Shown here: positions 8,101 through 16,549 of the stretch, in pieces
How positions within the stretch are numbered: position 1 is the stretch's first letter
Layout: each line of letters opens with the position of its first letter
Assembly: GCA_013299115.1 (NCBI GenBank)
Contig: JAAFKA010000012.1
Coordinates: forward strand, 1-64,000
Origin: Cytophagales bacterium
Lineage (GTDB): Bacteria; Bacteroidota; Bacteroidia; Cytophagales; Thermoflexibacteraceae
Length of the DNA stretch: 64,000 nucleotides
Direction of reading: 5' to 3'
The notes under the pieces: model-generated
What the model was told of the DNA's origin: nothing
Databases searched by the model: none
The model's input: the letters and a program-made list of their open reading frames with translations, nothing else
Position numbers and translations under genes: made by a program

Positions 8101-10728
8101 TACCCGATAAGTTCGGTTGCTTTCTGCCCCTGCTATTCGCAACGACAAACTTCCTATTCCCCCGCAAGTAGCTGGTTGCGTTACTTGGTGGCTAATGACC
8201 TTAAACGGATTGAGGTTTCGCACCGCAGGCAAATTGGTATATAAAATGGCAGGAGTACAAGTATTTTTGCCAATGAGTTCTATCTTAGTAATGGCAGGAT
8301 GCCCATCGTCTACCAAAATATAATTTGCATTTGGTGAGGATAGCGTAAAAGTCCCTATACTTACATCATTTAGTTTTACCTCATAAGGCTCATTTTCCAA
8401 AAACAGGTAGCCATTTAGGGCAATTTTACCTTTTTGTTCGCACTTTTCGGGCTGTATCAATGTAGCACTGTTTAGAACAAGAGGCGGATATTTCTGCAAA
8501 TTGACAATGACACCACTCTGGTAGTTAGTACAACCTTTGGTTACGTTGGTCATAGCGAAACTGAGGATATACTGCCCTTCTGTGTAAAAAGGCTGTTTGA
8601 TATGATACCAACCATCGGGCAGTCTTGTGCCTGTGTACGTGCCACCACCTGGCACAAAATAGTTGAACTCGTAGGTATCCGTAGGGTTAGGATTAACCAA
8701 CTGAATATCAATCTCCATCGGTTCGTTGCATCGGGTATATTTGTGCTGGCGAACTTGCAAAATACGCGGCAGGTCGGGGCTTTGCAGCGTAATAGGCACA
8801 TTCCAAAGGGCTGTGCAGCCCGAACTTAGTCTTTTGATTTCTGCTCTGTATAAAGTCGTGTTGTTAGGAAACTGCCTTGTATAAACAATTCCATTGGTCT
8901 GCTGCACAAAAGTTTCAAGTCCTTGCGGTGTAAAGATGGTTACCTCCACATCTTCGGGCTGATTCCACGCAGGTACACTGTTTTGGGTATTGACGTGAAA
9001 CCAAAAATTGCCTGTTCCATTGCAACTGGCGGGGTGGTTGGGCGTAACCCGCGAAATTTCGGGTGCAGTAGTCATTTGATTAAAAACAACTTGCTGCGTA
9101 AACTGGTAGTAGTAAAAATCATAAAAACATTGGGTACTCATGCCATACACACCATATACGCCCGTGATGATAGTGCCATTAGAAAACCCTTCTATCACCA
9201 ATTCGTTGTTGCCATTGCCCGTTGCCATATAAGGATAAGAGTAGGGCATAGGATAAGGGTTACTGTACATATAGATAGTGCCTTGCAAGTTGAAACGGTA
9301 GGTTTTGCCCGCCGAGTTAGGCACTTGCAAGATTAAAGTTCCTTTTGCCCCGCAGACACCAAGTGGCTCTATTTTAGAATGTCCTGTGATGCTAAAAGCT
9401 GGTTTTTCAAACACAATATTCACAACCTGACTTACCTCGCAGCCTGTAACTTTGTCTTTTACTCGAATGTTGCTAATTTGAGAACCTACTGGAAAAAACT
9501 CTATACCATAAACATCTCTACCGACTTCTAATACACCGTTGTAAAAAGTTTTGGTAAATCCATTCGGATTGGAACCAATAAATACCTCATAATCTCTGCC
9601 TTGCACACCATTTTGCAGTCCTATGAGCAACTTGCCACTAATACCCGACCAGCCATTACAGTTTACAGGGTCTTGTTTGGTTATAGTCCCCAAAAGTAAC
9701 TTCGTAACAGGATAGGTATAAGCAACCGCAAAAACAGCCGAACTACATTGGGTAGTTGGTTCTGTTACAACCACAGAAGACAAGACAAAACTCTGCGGTA
9801 TGTTGCTGATAGTCAAAGTATTGCCTTGCAGCATAGCTTGAGCCACCAAAGCCCCACCATTCAGCCTAACCGAAAACGCAGTACCTTGTTGAAAATCCCC
9901 TGCATTGCCCAGCGTAACCTGCAAACCTGCTTCGCCATCACAAACGGAGTTGATAGGCGTTGCCAAGCTGATTTGGGGTTGGGGCGGACTCTGCCAAGTA
10001 TAAGTGAGGTTATAAGTACCAATGGCATTGTTTGTCAAGTTTCTAACTTCTATACTTGTTATCGAAACACCATGTGCTATGTCATTAATATTCAATAAAT
10101 TATTTTGCAAATTGACAGTGCGAGGTGTGGTAGCATCTACACCATTGTTGAGCAACCTCACCTGATGGGCTGCTCCATTAGTGCCTCCGTTTAGCTGCAC
10201 TTGCAGCCCACCATTTGCCACATTGCATTGCGTAATGGGCGTAGGTGTTGCGTTGTCTATACACAAAAGATGCGGAAAAGTGTGAGGAAAGTGAGGCGAC
10301 GTGTAGTCGTAAGAGCAAACAGTAAGATAAGCATAGCTGGCGGGGCAGACCCTGATACCAACCAGCGTAGTGCCAGCCTGAAAGCCTGTTACTAATACTT
10401 GCCCTGCGTTTATCCATTCGCCTGTAACAGGTGCTAACTGCATACCCTGATTGCCGTTGGAGTCTTCCCAATAAACATAAACAGAAGAAGGCAAAGTAGC
10501 CAAAGGGCTAACTGAAATGTTTAACAACATTCCATTCGGCGAATTGCAATTACTCGTGGAGTTAAATTGTATGTCATTGATAGCAATGGGGAAACCATAA
10601 CCTGTGCCTCCGCCACCTCCACCACCTCCTGTGCCACCACCCACTCCACCTTTGCCTTGGGCAAAAGCTGTGCAAGCTAAAAAATAGAAAAATAAGACAA
10701 ACGAAACTATATTTTTTGTGTAGTACAT
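2194..10728 (-). CDS. Secreted RHS-repeat polymorphic toxin with Ig-like N-terminus and AHH nuclease tip (2844 aa)
   Basis: A signal peptide (FVLFFYFLACTAFA, then QGKGG) is followed by a Gly-run linker. Residues ~50-1180 form about ten Ig/SprB-like repeats, each with a conserved Cys near the start, which suggests an extracellular stalk. Residues ~1180-1500 are a typical Bacteroidota pre-RHS segment, ~1500-2300 are YD repeats, and the RHS core ends near residue 2590 (YDSDIARWLSVDP). A Gly-rich linker and PEVTVIGY lead to the tip. Residues 2750-2844 carry VHHIIPQG and FHGNH, the layout of the AHH branch of HNH/endonuclease VII-like nucleases. The downstream gene is Imm11-like. I see no type 9 secretion C-terminal signal, so the export route beyond Sec is unclear. 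Residues ~2160-2425 contain several translated palindromic insertions. Activity against DNA is inferred from the family. Confidence 0.85.
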   Translation of the reverse strand: MYYTKNIVSFVLFFYFLACTAFAQGKGGVGGGTGGGGGGGGTGYGFPIAINDIQFNSTSNCNSPNGMLLNISVSPLATLPSSVYVYWEDSNGNQGMQLAPVTGEWINAGQVLVTGFQAGTTLVGIRVCPASYAYLTVCSYDYTSPHFPHTFPHLLCIDNATPTPITQCNVANGGLQVQLNGGTNGAAHQVRLLNNGVDATTPRTVNLQNNLLNINDIAHGVSITSIEVRNLTNNAIGTYNLTYTWQSPPQPQISLATPINSVCDGEAGLQVTLGNAGDFQQGTAFSVRLNGGALVAQAMLQGNTLTISNIPQSFVLSSVVVTEPTTQCSSAVFAVAYTYPVTKLLLGTITKQDPVNCNGWSGISGKLLIGLQNGVQGRDYEVFIGSNPNGFTKTFYNGVLEVGRDVYGIEFFPVGSQISNIRVKDKVTGCEVSQVVNIVFEKPAFSITGHSKIEPLGVCGAKGTLILQVPNSAGKTYRFNLQGTIYMYSNPYPMPYSYPYMATGNGNNELVIEGFSNGTIITGVYGVYGMSTQCFYDFYYYQFTQQVVFNQMTTAPEISRVTPNHPASCNGTGNFWFHVNTQNSVPAWNQPEDVEVTIFTPQGLETFVQQTNGIVYTRQFPNNTTLYRAEIKRLSSGCTALWNVPITLQSPDLPRILQVRQHKYTRCNEPMEIDIQLVNPNPTDTYEFNYFVPGGGTYTGTRLPDGWYHIKQPFYTEGQYILSFAMTNVTKGCTNYQSGVIVNLQKYPPLVLNSATLIQPEKCEQKGKIALNGYLFLENEPYEVKLNDVSIGTFTLSSPNANYILVDDGHPAITKIELIGKNTCTPAILYTNLPAVRNLNPFKVISHQVTQPATCGGIGSLSLRIAGAESNRTYRVKFTANRTIPDFLGQVVGSWQTITMNSYFADGTEISQVEVIDEQNPSCKTPLYVFNPKLRIASPYTPIIGERGVEPLPVACGQWQLLVRADNLDPSGAYSVQFNLNGTPMPPAQVGLMGYNGSGFANGYLVFDGQTQQPMLFTEASQITNFKVINYAYNCAATWGNVSFQKEYIDFKLTPVNPTANIATRSMEVKFFWENEPAKDLPAGNYTVNYEINNGLDNRSTTAYLAAQQRIITLNGLLPGQRVCLQSITIDRPLCIRAVQNTDCDETANEAPCAFEPDVVAENKDYHWIKTTTYGFGSGNTAAVLSESKSYFDQSGSLLQSQSKDFFNCVLWVTEPMKDRMNRVIGQTLPGLVENNLTNGGTGFAYQPYFVRNEQNTAYTWRDYDDTQTLFNPKPVGSAKNTLGWYYSNQNGKEPYSPKTAYPYSRLQYYDKGTNEVKRSSGAGETFKMGAGKEPMSKSFPVSTELNEYATWRSRTSPLSKEIASFAKLATKTVSRDVNGKEAVVFADKTGKMLASAIFEGNGGEVPSETTLRHELDLPFYWVNIEVATQKPANSIETQSTIRLYGNFNHVKVFDRENGSVVFEGRLRDSIEIATYYTDKDSKYQVRSEGSFTFKVGHKKTSVYEEPVQGQPDPRVVSYTHTFNTTYTTTQSPRLSTVQFHIPVAQPTTISIENPHTTQATATLTDLVQDQQLSTTPAVGGGVFQIASLAGGFYELALPTYKNLLNFPYQVEYQPVVLLYNYKLYNLSYTFYNDAGGVYATVSPNGVAQHRNEGIAWNNIDKSTALYNSAGQVISQTETDAGTTRYIYAKDGRIRFSQSAKQAAQTKMSFTDYDEWLRPVRSGERFYVASFEAFNNETATENQATIGDLYVTDVVKTGYDFADTECPRQQKKTAGQVAWTEKLHHSKTWYSYDDRGLVTWTVQRMKFGLGNAVVFKTLDYSYDKMGNVLAVTYQKGTTEEFIHRFEYDKVYRLARVYVKPYGQPAQLLATYTYYYHGGLKRVETGNQLQGTDYVYTLQGWLKSINGLAQNQDPGKDGVNNQFAPDVFGSILGYFQNDYQPVSLEAAANMATVSSPAQALYNGSITTNAWAYGSNANLSQNDPNQKRAYSYAYDHKYQLKEANYGTFTGANGNYGFTNSTTQNFFEGGLTYDLNGNIKTLKRNDANGVIQANYDYHFATKADGTKTNQLSQLKNNNVVHKDYFYDEIGQLIKESKNGSEIRLTYDVTGKVTAVHDGQNVLKVTFRYDDKGQRMEKINYQTGLHTWYINDAGGQVVRIYEKQAQSPLTPEGGKIKDETPLYGMSRVGIWQQTYDKPQPNAYSPVQGVAFADYIYEAKDHLGNVRVTYRSNNEQAEQTYQTMDLEHENAQSWEQDHNDLRNFSNSNAWRSYAQKHDGKFSLKISPVPQQPQPQPQKVAQFRLPVRKGERWTATVWAKWGRQNESPPAPEGGVRSPQLKSPQRGVKSPPAPKGGVTSLRKTPLWGGGLLGLAVSTPLFLPQGENQGLSFNVLAAVPLAVQLTKSLRLAKSQRLSKFGHNLSGGSQPPDRSDFKPETPPFVTESVEAYLLVELLNEKGEVINPAYRKYFVTSQDDFTKIGSEDNEPIDFGDECTQTGFLRFSLVNEHEQQPAYFDAFEIVHKPNAEKLTVTSWTDYYPFGKVAKTACSGAGAYRYGYQGEFAEKDGETDWNSFELRQYDSDIARWLSVDPYGQYWSPYVAMGNDPGNQVDADGGWSGGGGGGQGGGGGEPQYTGGTLPEVTVIGYRESPPMDFAMLSASFWSMMRAGDSYANGNENSIFANIGRFVFDVIPAGSAVNAYSGYTTGQNIFGESMGATGVALNTAGAIPGGKGVALALSPLTKLLVYTRFAVSPIGRQVHHIIPQGVYKNLKNSLDNIGFDIHSTNNLIPLQTPFHGNHPALNTSVQSRLQRLIDAGTLDVNQIRQLQAELRMEIDDALQRGYNTLNEYYK
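3008..3276. repeat. Direct repeat copy B (RHS core end), 269 bp
   Basis: Partner of 1201-1469 inside the main RHS gene. It lies just before the point where the two toxin tips diverge. Confidence 0.85.
3453..3485. repeat. 33-nt near-perfect palindrome translated in frame (LSGGSQPPD)
   Basis: Two 15-nt arms (ACCTATCGGGTGGCT and its complement) surround a 3-base centre. The RHS frame reads through it as LSGGSQPPDR. The same element occurs at 63730-63762 in an unrelated gene with matching arm changes, so it is a dispersed element and not RHS-specific sequence. Confidence 0.85.
3496..3522. repeat. 27-nt palindrome of the AAGTCT/AGACTT family, in frame
   Basis: 12-nt arms (CTTGCTAAGTCT / AGACTTAGCAAG) around TTG. 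It is translated in the RHS frame as part of KSLRLAKSQRLSK and lies 10 bases from the previous palindrome. Same architecture as 17141-17167. Confidence 0.8.
3636..3771. repeat. Cluster of C/G-run palindromes encoding SPPAPEGG-type repeats
   Basis: At least four consecutive short inverted repeats built of C-runs and G-runs around AAAG or TTCG centres. On the coding strand they are translated as SPPAPEGGV, SPQRGV and SPPAPKGGV variants in the RHS protein (residues ~2318-2365). They interrupt an otherwise hydrophilic RHS segment and share no sequence with RHS cores. Confidence 0.8.
4220..4246. repeat. Single C/G-run palindrome in frame (SPLTPEGGK)
   Basis: An isolated member of the family at 3636-3771, with CCCCCTTCGGGGG as its core. 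It is translated in the RHS protein as SPLTPEGGK between YEKQAQ and IKDETPLYG. Confidence 0.75.
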
Positions 10729-10764
10729 ACTGAATAGTAGTAAATTTTTTAAAAGTTTTTTTAT

Positions 10765-10787
10765 GTAGCATAGGCTTTAGCCTGTGC
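10765..10787 (+). repeat. Single REP-like unit (GTAG head + CTTTAG hairpin)
   Basis: A GTAG head followed by an inverted repeat CATAGG-CTTTAG-CCTGTG and then a T-run. It lies between the two RHS genes. The T-rich 3' side could also act as a terminator on the + strand, but no + strand gene ends here. Confidence 0.6.
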
Positions 10788-10860
10788 ATTTTTTTTAGTC
10801 CTCCGTTCAACTATTGGCAGGGCAAAAGAGCCACTGCCAAAGTTTCACTATATGGTTTCA

Positions 10861-13800
10861 CTAATTTGTCCTGTAATTATACTCATGCTTGCTGACCTGC
10901 TGTCTGCCGCTGGCATTGTATTGGTTAAATACCTCCTTGTGTACTTCCGTTAGTCGTCCCATCACGTCGTAGGTATAAGCAGTGTATAGGTTATTGGCAT
11001 CTAACAGGTGCGTGAGTTCGCCGTATTGGTTGTCATAGACATAGGCTATGATGGGGGCTTGCAACGGATGCACCCTAAAATCATCTACAAAAGTGCTTGT
11101 CCCTTGTCCCTCTATACCCACCTCGACCTCAGTAGGAGGAAAACCTGCAAACAAAGTAGAAAACTCTACATCCCAATTGAGCAATGTCCATTTGCCAGAT
11201 TTGCCTTCTGTGATGTCTTTTATGTTGCCTGTGTAGTATTTTACAGTACCTGTTGCCACATCTTTAAAATACAACTTGACTTGCTCAGGGTCTCTTACCC
11301 AAACACTCAAACGGTAGTTTTTCATTTTTTGGGCAGGTTTTACTTGGGCAACAAAAGCAGTCTGCCCTGCTGCCACTTTCAAGCTATACTGCCCCGTGTG
11401 AATATTGGCAGCATTGGTTTCGCGGGTGGCTGTGCCTTGTTTTACCTCCCCACCAAAATAACCATCTACGGGCATATCTTCTGCACCCGAATAAGCAAAC
11501 TGGTTATAGCCCACGCCGCTGGACGTAGCCAATACTTTGCTTTGGTTGTAACCCATTTTAGTCGCAGCAAAATTGCCATTGACATCTTGGGCTTCTAAGG
11601 CATGAGAATAACGGTCGTAGAGGGTTAGCTCGCCGTTTTTCTGCCAACCCGCAGGTTGTCCTTGTCCATTTGCCTGTCCATTCCAATCGTAAGGCGTAAA
11701 GGCGGGGTGCGTACCATCTTGGTTCATGGTGGCAGACCGCCAACTGTAACTTTGGTGTTTTCGCCAAACAGGATTTTGGTCGTTTACGGCAGCCACCAAA
11801 TTATATTGTCCGTTTTGCAATTCGCGATATGCCCATTGGTTGTTCCACGTCTGCACACCCGCAGAAAGCAAGTTGGCACTGCGGTTGCCCAGATTTGGCA
11901 CGTCTAAAGTCAGGCTACCCACCGTACTTCCTGCGGGATAGAGTTTATAACTATAACTTTCGCCCTCTTGGGTGAGCATATTTTTGTTGTTGGGGTTGGT
12001 CGTTTTCAAACCCATTTCAGGATATTGCAGCCCTGCTCCCTTGCGGACTTGGTAGGCTGGCACCGCCACCGACAAAAATTCGTTGCCAAAAGCATCTTTG
12101 GTATAGGTGTGGGTAGGCTGCCCTGTATAAAAATCAAAAGCCAGGGTCTTGGTTTCGGTGCTGATGCCTGTCGTATAATCCACTGCCTTAGTCCCCAGTA
12201 GCACCGAAGGCACTTCGGTCAGGGTGCTGATGTTGCTTTTTACCCCTTGTTGGCTACCTTCCTTCGTCAGTTTCAACTCACTAAAACTTTGGTCTATAAT
12301 CCCTTGGCTTTTGTATTGGGTACGCAGCGTATTTTCGTCTGCATAGTCATAGCGGACTTCGCCCAGCAGTTTGTCATCTGCCCCATAACTATACGAAGCC
12401 AATAACTTGCCTATATTGGAAGTTTTGTTTTTGATTTTGGTTCTGCCTGCATAGTAAGCATGGGTGTTTATCTGTCCATTCTGCCTTTGCACAGTTTGCT
12501 CTGCCTCTATCATTTCTCTTTGATAGGTCTGGAACTGGTAACGAGAGTAGCCGGGCAAGAAAATAGGGGCAAGGTTGCCTTCTTGGGTGCTTTGCCTCAC
12601 GGTTACATATTCGTAAATCACCGCAGGTGGCGGGATTTCGCGGGAGAGGGAAAGTACACGAGGGAGTTGTTTTTTCAATAAAGCTGCTTTTATCTTATCC
12701 AAGGCTGCTTGGTTGTCAGCTCTACCATCTTTATTTTCTAAATTGATAGACAGATAAGTAGGCTCATAAGAAGTTACCCCTGAAACTACATCTTTCTTTG
12801 CTGCCTCATATTTTGGATATTTATAATCGTAATGGGTGGTACTTTTTTGGCTATCATGCTCAACGGCTATGCTCTGCACTCGCAACCCATCGCCATAACG
12901 CAAGATATTGCGGTCTATGGTAATAAAACCTGACTTGAAAGAAGGCAACCCTTCAAAACGTATAGCACAAAAAGGAGGCGTAGCAAATAATAATCGATAA
13001 GTAGATATATCAAATTCTCTTGGTTGTAATAATTGGGTATTAAAAGCTGTATTTTTTAATTTGATATAGTTTCTACCTTTATTTTCTATCTCCATCTCTA
13101 CCTCATGGTGGCTGAGGTAGTAATTATGGCATTTGCCCGAAAGATAATCACATAAAAGCCAAGTATTTAAACCACGAGCATGACAAGTCCAGTGCCAATC
13201 GCCTGCACACTCATAATCTGCACCACCATCTAAAGTACCACATCTTACAAACCTGCCACCGTATCTTTTGTAATCACTATACACCAAATTCACTTTCACT
13301 TTGGTAATATTTTCATCGAGACTTTCCCAATCTGTATCTGAAATAGCAAACTCAAAAATACCATTGGCTGGTTTTGCTTTTTCGCTAAGGCTGACAATAG
13401 GCACACTTTCTACCGATTTTTGGTAGCTGTCTGATTCGTAATTAATAGAAACTTTTGCACCTAAACTGGTGGTAATAGTCCGCAAAGACCACACATCTTT
13501 AGACTGGGCAGCCAATTTGGTAGCCTGATGAGCAAAATCATAGCTAATATTGTTTCCATCTCTTTTTTCTCCCTCAAAATCAGCCTTATATTTCCCCCAC
13601 ACATCTACAAAATCTTTGTGATAGGGCGGGTTTTTAGTTTCGGTAAATTCAATAGGAGAAGTCAAGTTTTGAATATCAAGTTGATTTTTGCCCAAAAAAT
13701 TGAGTGCAAATTTATTGGGAGCATCAGAAGGTAACAAGCAAGCATAATAAGTTTTTCCCCAGTTGGTAAATCTTACTAAATCTCCTGCTTTAAAACGACT

Positions 13801-16362
13801 AAGTGTAACGACAAATTTTTTCAACATTCCATCATACTGAGGAGTCCCAGATGCTAAGATAGGTTCCTTTAAATCATAGTCAAATTCTATTGGCGGAATT
13901 AGGCTTTGCACTCCGCCTTTTCCACAAAATTTAATACTTTTTAAGGTCAGTTTCCCTAATTTGTTGTTCATATTCTGCACCATAGGGTTGTTGGGATTAG
14001 TCAAATCACCAATATTGTTGGAAGTAATTACCCCATTTTTGTCATAACTGTTAAGAGTTTCAGGACAAAGACTATAATCATACTCGAAATTCACTTTTCT
14101 TATTATATCACCTGTTTGAGAGAATAAGGTAATAGAATTTAATCCATAAGACATATCTGGTAAACGTATTAAATCTACATTTCCATAAGCAGTGCAAATA
14201 AAACAATCTCTTGGCTGGTCAGGGGTTCCACAATTATCATTTCTTCCACTTATACACACCCTACGAGTTTCTTTTGTTATATCACTACCACCTTTAACTT
14301 CGTTGGTAACTGATTTTCCATCGGCTCGTTTTATTAAATCAAATGCTACTTTGTTCTCCCTATTTTGAATACTTTTAAGGTAGTAAACTTGTTTATACCC
14401 ATAAGAATAGGTCTCAAACTCGGTATCCATATCTTTGTGAACTCCATTCGCAGGGTTTCGCCAAAGATAATTAGTTGCTTTTAAATCATAGGAAAATACA
14501 GTCCAATAGCCCCAGTCTTCAGCGTCTGCCTGCTTATTATTATTTCTATCTACATAATCTGGACCTGTAATAGCAGTAAGATACCACGTATGCGCATAGG
14601 CATCAGGATTGTCTATTTTTGTATAGGTATTATCTTTATCAGTAACTTTTTCTGTTTTCTGGTAAGACCCAAAACTATAAGACGCTAATCCAAAGTGATA
14701 AACTAAACCAGTTTCATTAGTTATTCTAAAACCGCCTATACTTTTGTCCACATTGCTTTCAATAGGTGAGAAAAAATCAGGAGAATCTGTAAATGAATTT
14801 TTTATTACATAATTTACCTTGGAAGGATAGGGATAGGGAATATCATAATTAGGAATAAAGCCTTTGTTAGCAGCTTGCCCTTCTCTTATCTCTTGATTGG
14901 TAAACCACTCAATATGTTTTGTACCTGCCAGTTGATTATTTTGAGCATCATAATCTCCCCCCGCTTGCATAGTAGCAGGGCTATAGGTCATATTTTCCAA
15001 CAAATTGGCATAGCTAATATTAGCGGGGTTTTGTTCTTTGTAGTTGTTGGCATATTCGCCCGCAAACCTAAACTGCACTTTTTTGTCTGTATTAGGTTTT
15101 TGGTAGTACGTGATGGGGTTAAACCAGTTTCCATCTCCATCTTTCTTTTTCACATTTTGTTTAAATGTGTGGGTATGCTTCAAAATGTAGGGCTGTATTT
15201 GCCCACCCACGCCCTGGGCTTGCACACTGTAACTATCATAGGCAGCAAAAGCCCCACCTGCATGATTTGCTGCATTGCCCTGCTCATTTACTTGTGTAAC
15301 CTTATTGAATTCAGGCATATCATAACTATCAAAAGCATAGTCTTTCATACCGTCATAAAAATTTAGGCTACCTAAACGGGTATTTAGCGTGCCTGTATGC
15401 AAAGTGCCAATACCTTTTACATCTGAAGTTTCGTCTATCCAATACCTTGTACTATTAAAACCTAATTGAATTCCAAATCCCCAGGGAGTTGGTATAGTAC
15501 CTCCTATCTGAAATGTGGAGGTACTAACATTGCCAGAATTCCCATTAGTTTGCCCAGCACTTACACTGATACCAGCAGCTCGTACACTTACCTGTCCTGT
15601 ATTCATGGAAACATCCATAGAGCCAAGTTTTCCCATGCTAACACCATAGAGTACATCACTATTTGAATATCCTTTTATTGTTTCAAAATTAGTTGTGATT
15701 CCAACAGATGCTTGTGCCTTTGCGGTGAGTATTCCATAATTATATCCTATAGTACTATTTAATCCTATATTTGCATTAGTTTGTCCTCGCGAACTTGTTT
15801 GTATTCGTCCCTCTGCCTGTGCTATTCCAAAAAGTCCTACGGAATAACCTGAATAAGCACCTACACCAAATCCTGTATAGGTATCATTAGAAAAAGTCAA
15901 TCCAAAACTTGGACCTGCCGCACCACCAGGTCCTATGACTACACCGATGCTAAAACTCGTCCTTGTTCCCCCCGACCAATAATCCCTTCTTGTCCCTTTG
16001 GTTTCGAAGGCATCATCGGGGTATCCATTTACAATGCGGGTGATGGCACCTGTGTTGAGAGTCCAGCCTAAGCCTGTCCATGAGGCTTCTTCGTTGGGCT
16101 GTATGTCGGCGTGGTAAGACATGGAAATAGGGAAACCTCCTTCGGGTCCTGGTACTTCTAAGAGGGGCAAGCTGTACGTAAAATCACCAGTCGCCAAGTT
16201 TACCATGTCCGTAGTGTCTATAGGCTCAAAGCTGGTGGCTTCGGGTGAGGTAGGTCCTGCGGTGAGGGCATAAGCCACAGTAGGCGTAAGGAGTTGGGTA
16301 AGGAAAGTAACCAACAAACCCGCAGCAACAGGTCTTCTATATCGGTGGAAAAAATTGAACAT
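10861..16362 (-). CDS. Secreted RHS-type protein without toxin tip (1833 aa)
   Basis: Companion of the large RHS toxin, encoded first in the same direction with 132 bases between them. The chosen start is ATG at 16362 (MFNFFHRYRRPVAAG); the frame is open 16 codons further up, but that part is read out of a repeat (16387-16506). An N-terminal hydrophobic segment ends in TVAYALTAG, like a signal peptide. Then comes SFEPIDTTDMVNLATGDF, the SpvB/RHS-like opening seen in many Bacteroidota RHS pairs. The middle is long and beta-rich with Gly-rich stretches (residues ~130-300). YD-type repeats appear only at the end (YTAYTYDVMGRLTEVHKEV). There is no RHS core and no tip. It may form part of the shell or help delivery of the partner; that is inference. 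Confidence 0.75.
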   Translation of the reverse strand: MFNFFHRYRRPVAAGLLVTFLTQLLTPTVAYALTAGPTSPEATSFEPIDTTDMVNLATGDFTYSLPLLEVPGPEGGFPISMSYHADIQPNEEASWTGLGWTLNTGAITRIVNGYPDDAFETKGTRRDYWSGGTRTSFSIGVVIGPGGAAGPSFGLTFSNDTYTGFGVGAYSGYSVGLFGIAQAEGRIQTSSRGQTNANIGLNSTIGYNYGILTAKAQASVGITTNFETIKGYSNSDVLYGVSMGKLGSMDVSMNTGQVSVRAAGISVSAGQTNGNSGNVSTSTFQIGGTIPTPWGFGIQLGFNSTRYWIDETSDVKGIGTLHTGTLNTRLGSLNFYDGMKDYAFDSYDMPEFNKVTQVNEQGNAANHAGGAFAAYDSYSVQAQGVGGQIQPYILKHTHTFKQNVKKKDGDGNWFNPITYYQKPNTDKKVQFRFAGEYANNYKEQNPANISYANLLENMTYSPATMQAGGDYDAQNNQLAGTKHIEWFTNQEIREGQAANKGFIPNYDIPYPYPSKVNYVIKNSFTDSPDFFSPIESNVDKSIGGFRITNETGLVYHFGLASYSFGSYQKTEKVTDKDNTYTKIDNPDAYAHTWYLTAITGPDYVDRNNNKQADAEDWGYWTVFSYDLKATNYLWRNPANGVHKDMDTEFETYSYGYKQVYYLKSIQNRENKVAFDLIKRADGKSVTNEVKGGSDITKETRRVCISGRNDNCGTPDQPRDCFICTAYGNVDLIRLPDMSYGLNSITLFSQTGDIIRKVNFEYDYSLCPETLNSYDKNGVITSNNIGDLTNPNNPMVQNMNNKLGKLTLKSIKFCGKGGVQSLIPPIEFDYDLKEPILASGTPQYDGMLKKFVVTLSRFKAGDLVRFTNWGKTYYACLLPSDAPNKFALNFLGKNQLDIQNLTSPIEFTETKNPPYHKDFVDVWGKYKADFEGEKRDGNNISYDFAHQATKLAAQSKDVWSLRTITTSLGAKVSINYESDSYQKSVESVPIVSLSEKAKPANGIFEFAISDTDWESLDENITKVKVNLVYSDYKRYGGRFVRCGTLDGGADYECAGDWHWTCHARGLNTWLLCDYLSGKCHNYYLSHHEVEMEIENKGRNYIKLKNTAFNTQLLQPREFDISTYRLLFATPPFCAIRFEGLPSFKSGFITIDRNILRYGDGLRVQSIAVEHDSQKSTTHYDYKYPKYEAAKKDVVSGVTSYEPTYLSINLENKDGRADNQAALDKIKAALLKKQLPRVLSLSREIPPPAVIYEYVTVRQSTQEGNLAPIFLPGYSRYQFQTYQREMIEAEQTVQRQNGQINTHAYYAGRTKIKNKTSNIGKLLASYSYGADDKLLGEVRYDYADENTLRTQYKSQGIIDQSFSELKLTKEGSQQGVKSNISTLTEVPSVLLGTKAVDYTTGISTETKTLAFDFYTGQPTHTYTKDAFGNEFLSVAVPAYQVRKGAGLQYPEMGLKTTNPNNKNMLTQEGESYSYKLYPAGSTVGSLTLDVPNLGNRSANLLSAGVQTWNNQWAYRELQNGQYNLVAAVNDQNPVWRKHQSYSWRSATMNQDGTHPAFTPYDWNGQANGQGQPAGWQKNGELTLYDRYSHALEAQDVNGNFAATKMGYNQSKVLATSSGVGYNQFAYSGAEDMPVDGYFGGEVKQGTATRETNAANIHTGQYSLKVAAGQTAFVAQVKPAQKMKNYRLSVWVRDPEQVKLYFKDVATGTVKYYTGNIKDITEGKSGKWTLLNWDVEFSTLFAGFPPTEVEVGIEGQGTSTFVDDFRVHPLQAPIIAYVYDNQYGELTHLLDANNLYTAYTYDVMGRLTEVHKEVFNQYNASGRQQVSKHEYNYRTN

Positions 16363-16386
16363 GGTGTTTTTTATTTTAGTTGTTGA

Positions 16387-16506
16387 TGTAGTGTGGGCTT
16401 TAGCCCACACATTTTAACTTTGTAAAGTTATTTTTTATAATTTTTTACAGAAATGAAATGTATTAGATTTTAATTGTGTCTTGTGTGGGTTGAAACCCAC
16501 ACTACA
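16387..16506. repeat. BIME-like pair of inverted REP units (120 bp)
   Basis: The left unit is TGTAG then GTGTGGG-CTTTAG-CCCACAC; the right unit is its inverse around TTGAAA, ending in CTACA. The pair fills the gap between the RHS operon and the lipoprotein gene. Outer ends are inverted (TGTAGTGTGGG / CCCACACTACA). Same layout as 17950-18071 and 62892-63008. Confidence 0.7.
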
Positions 16507-16549
16507 CTATTTTTACTGTTTAGTCTATTTGTTTAAAATTTCTGCAAAT

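Noticed and set aside
2626-10395. Many plus-strand frames opposite the RHS gene
   Set aside because: They are antisense shadows of a long real gene, with no start context and low-complexity translation.
16363-16410. Upstream extension of the 1833-residue RHS gene
   Set aside because: Those 16 codons come from a REP-like unit and precede a good signal peptide with its own ATG.
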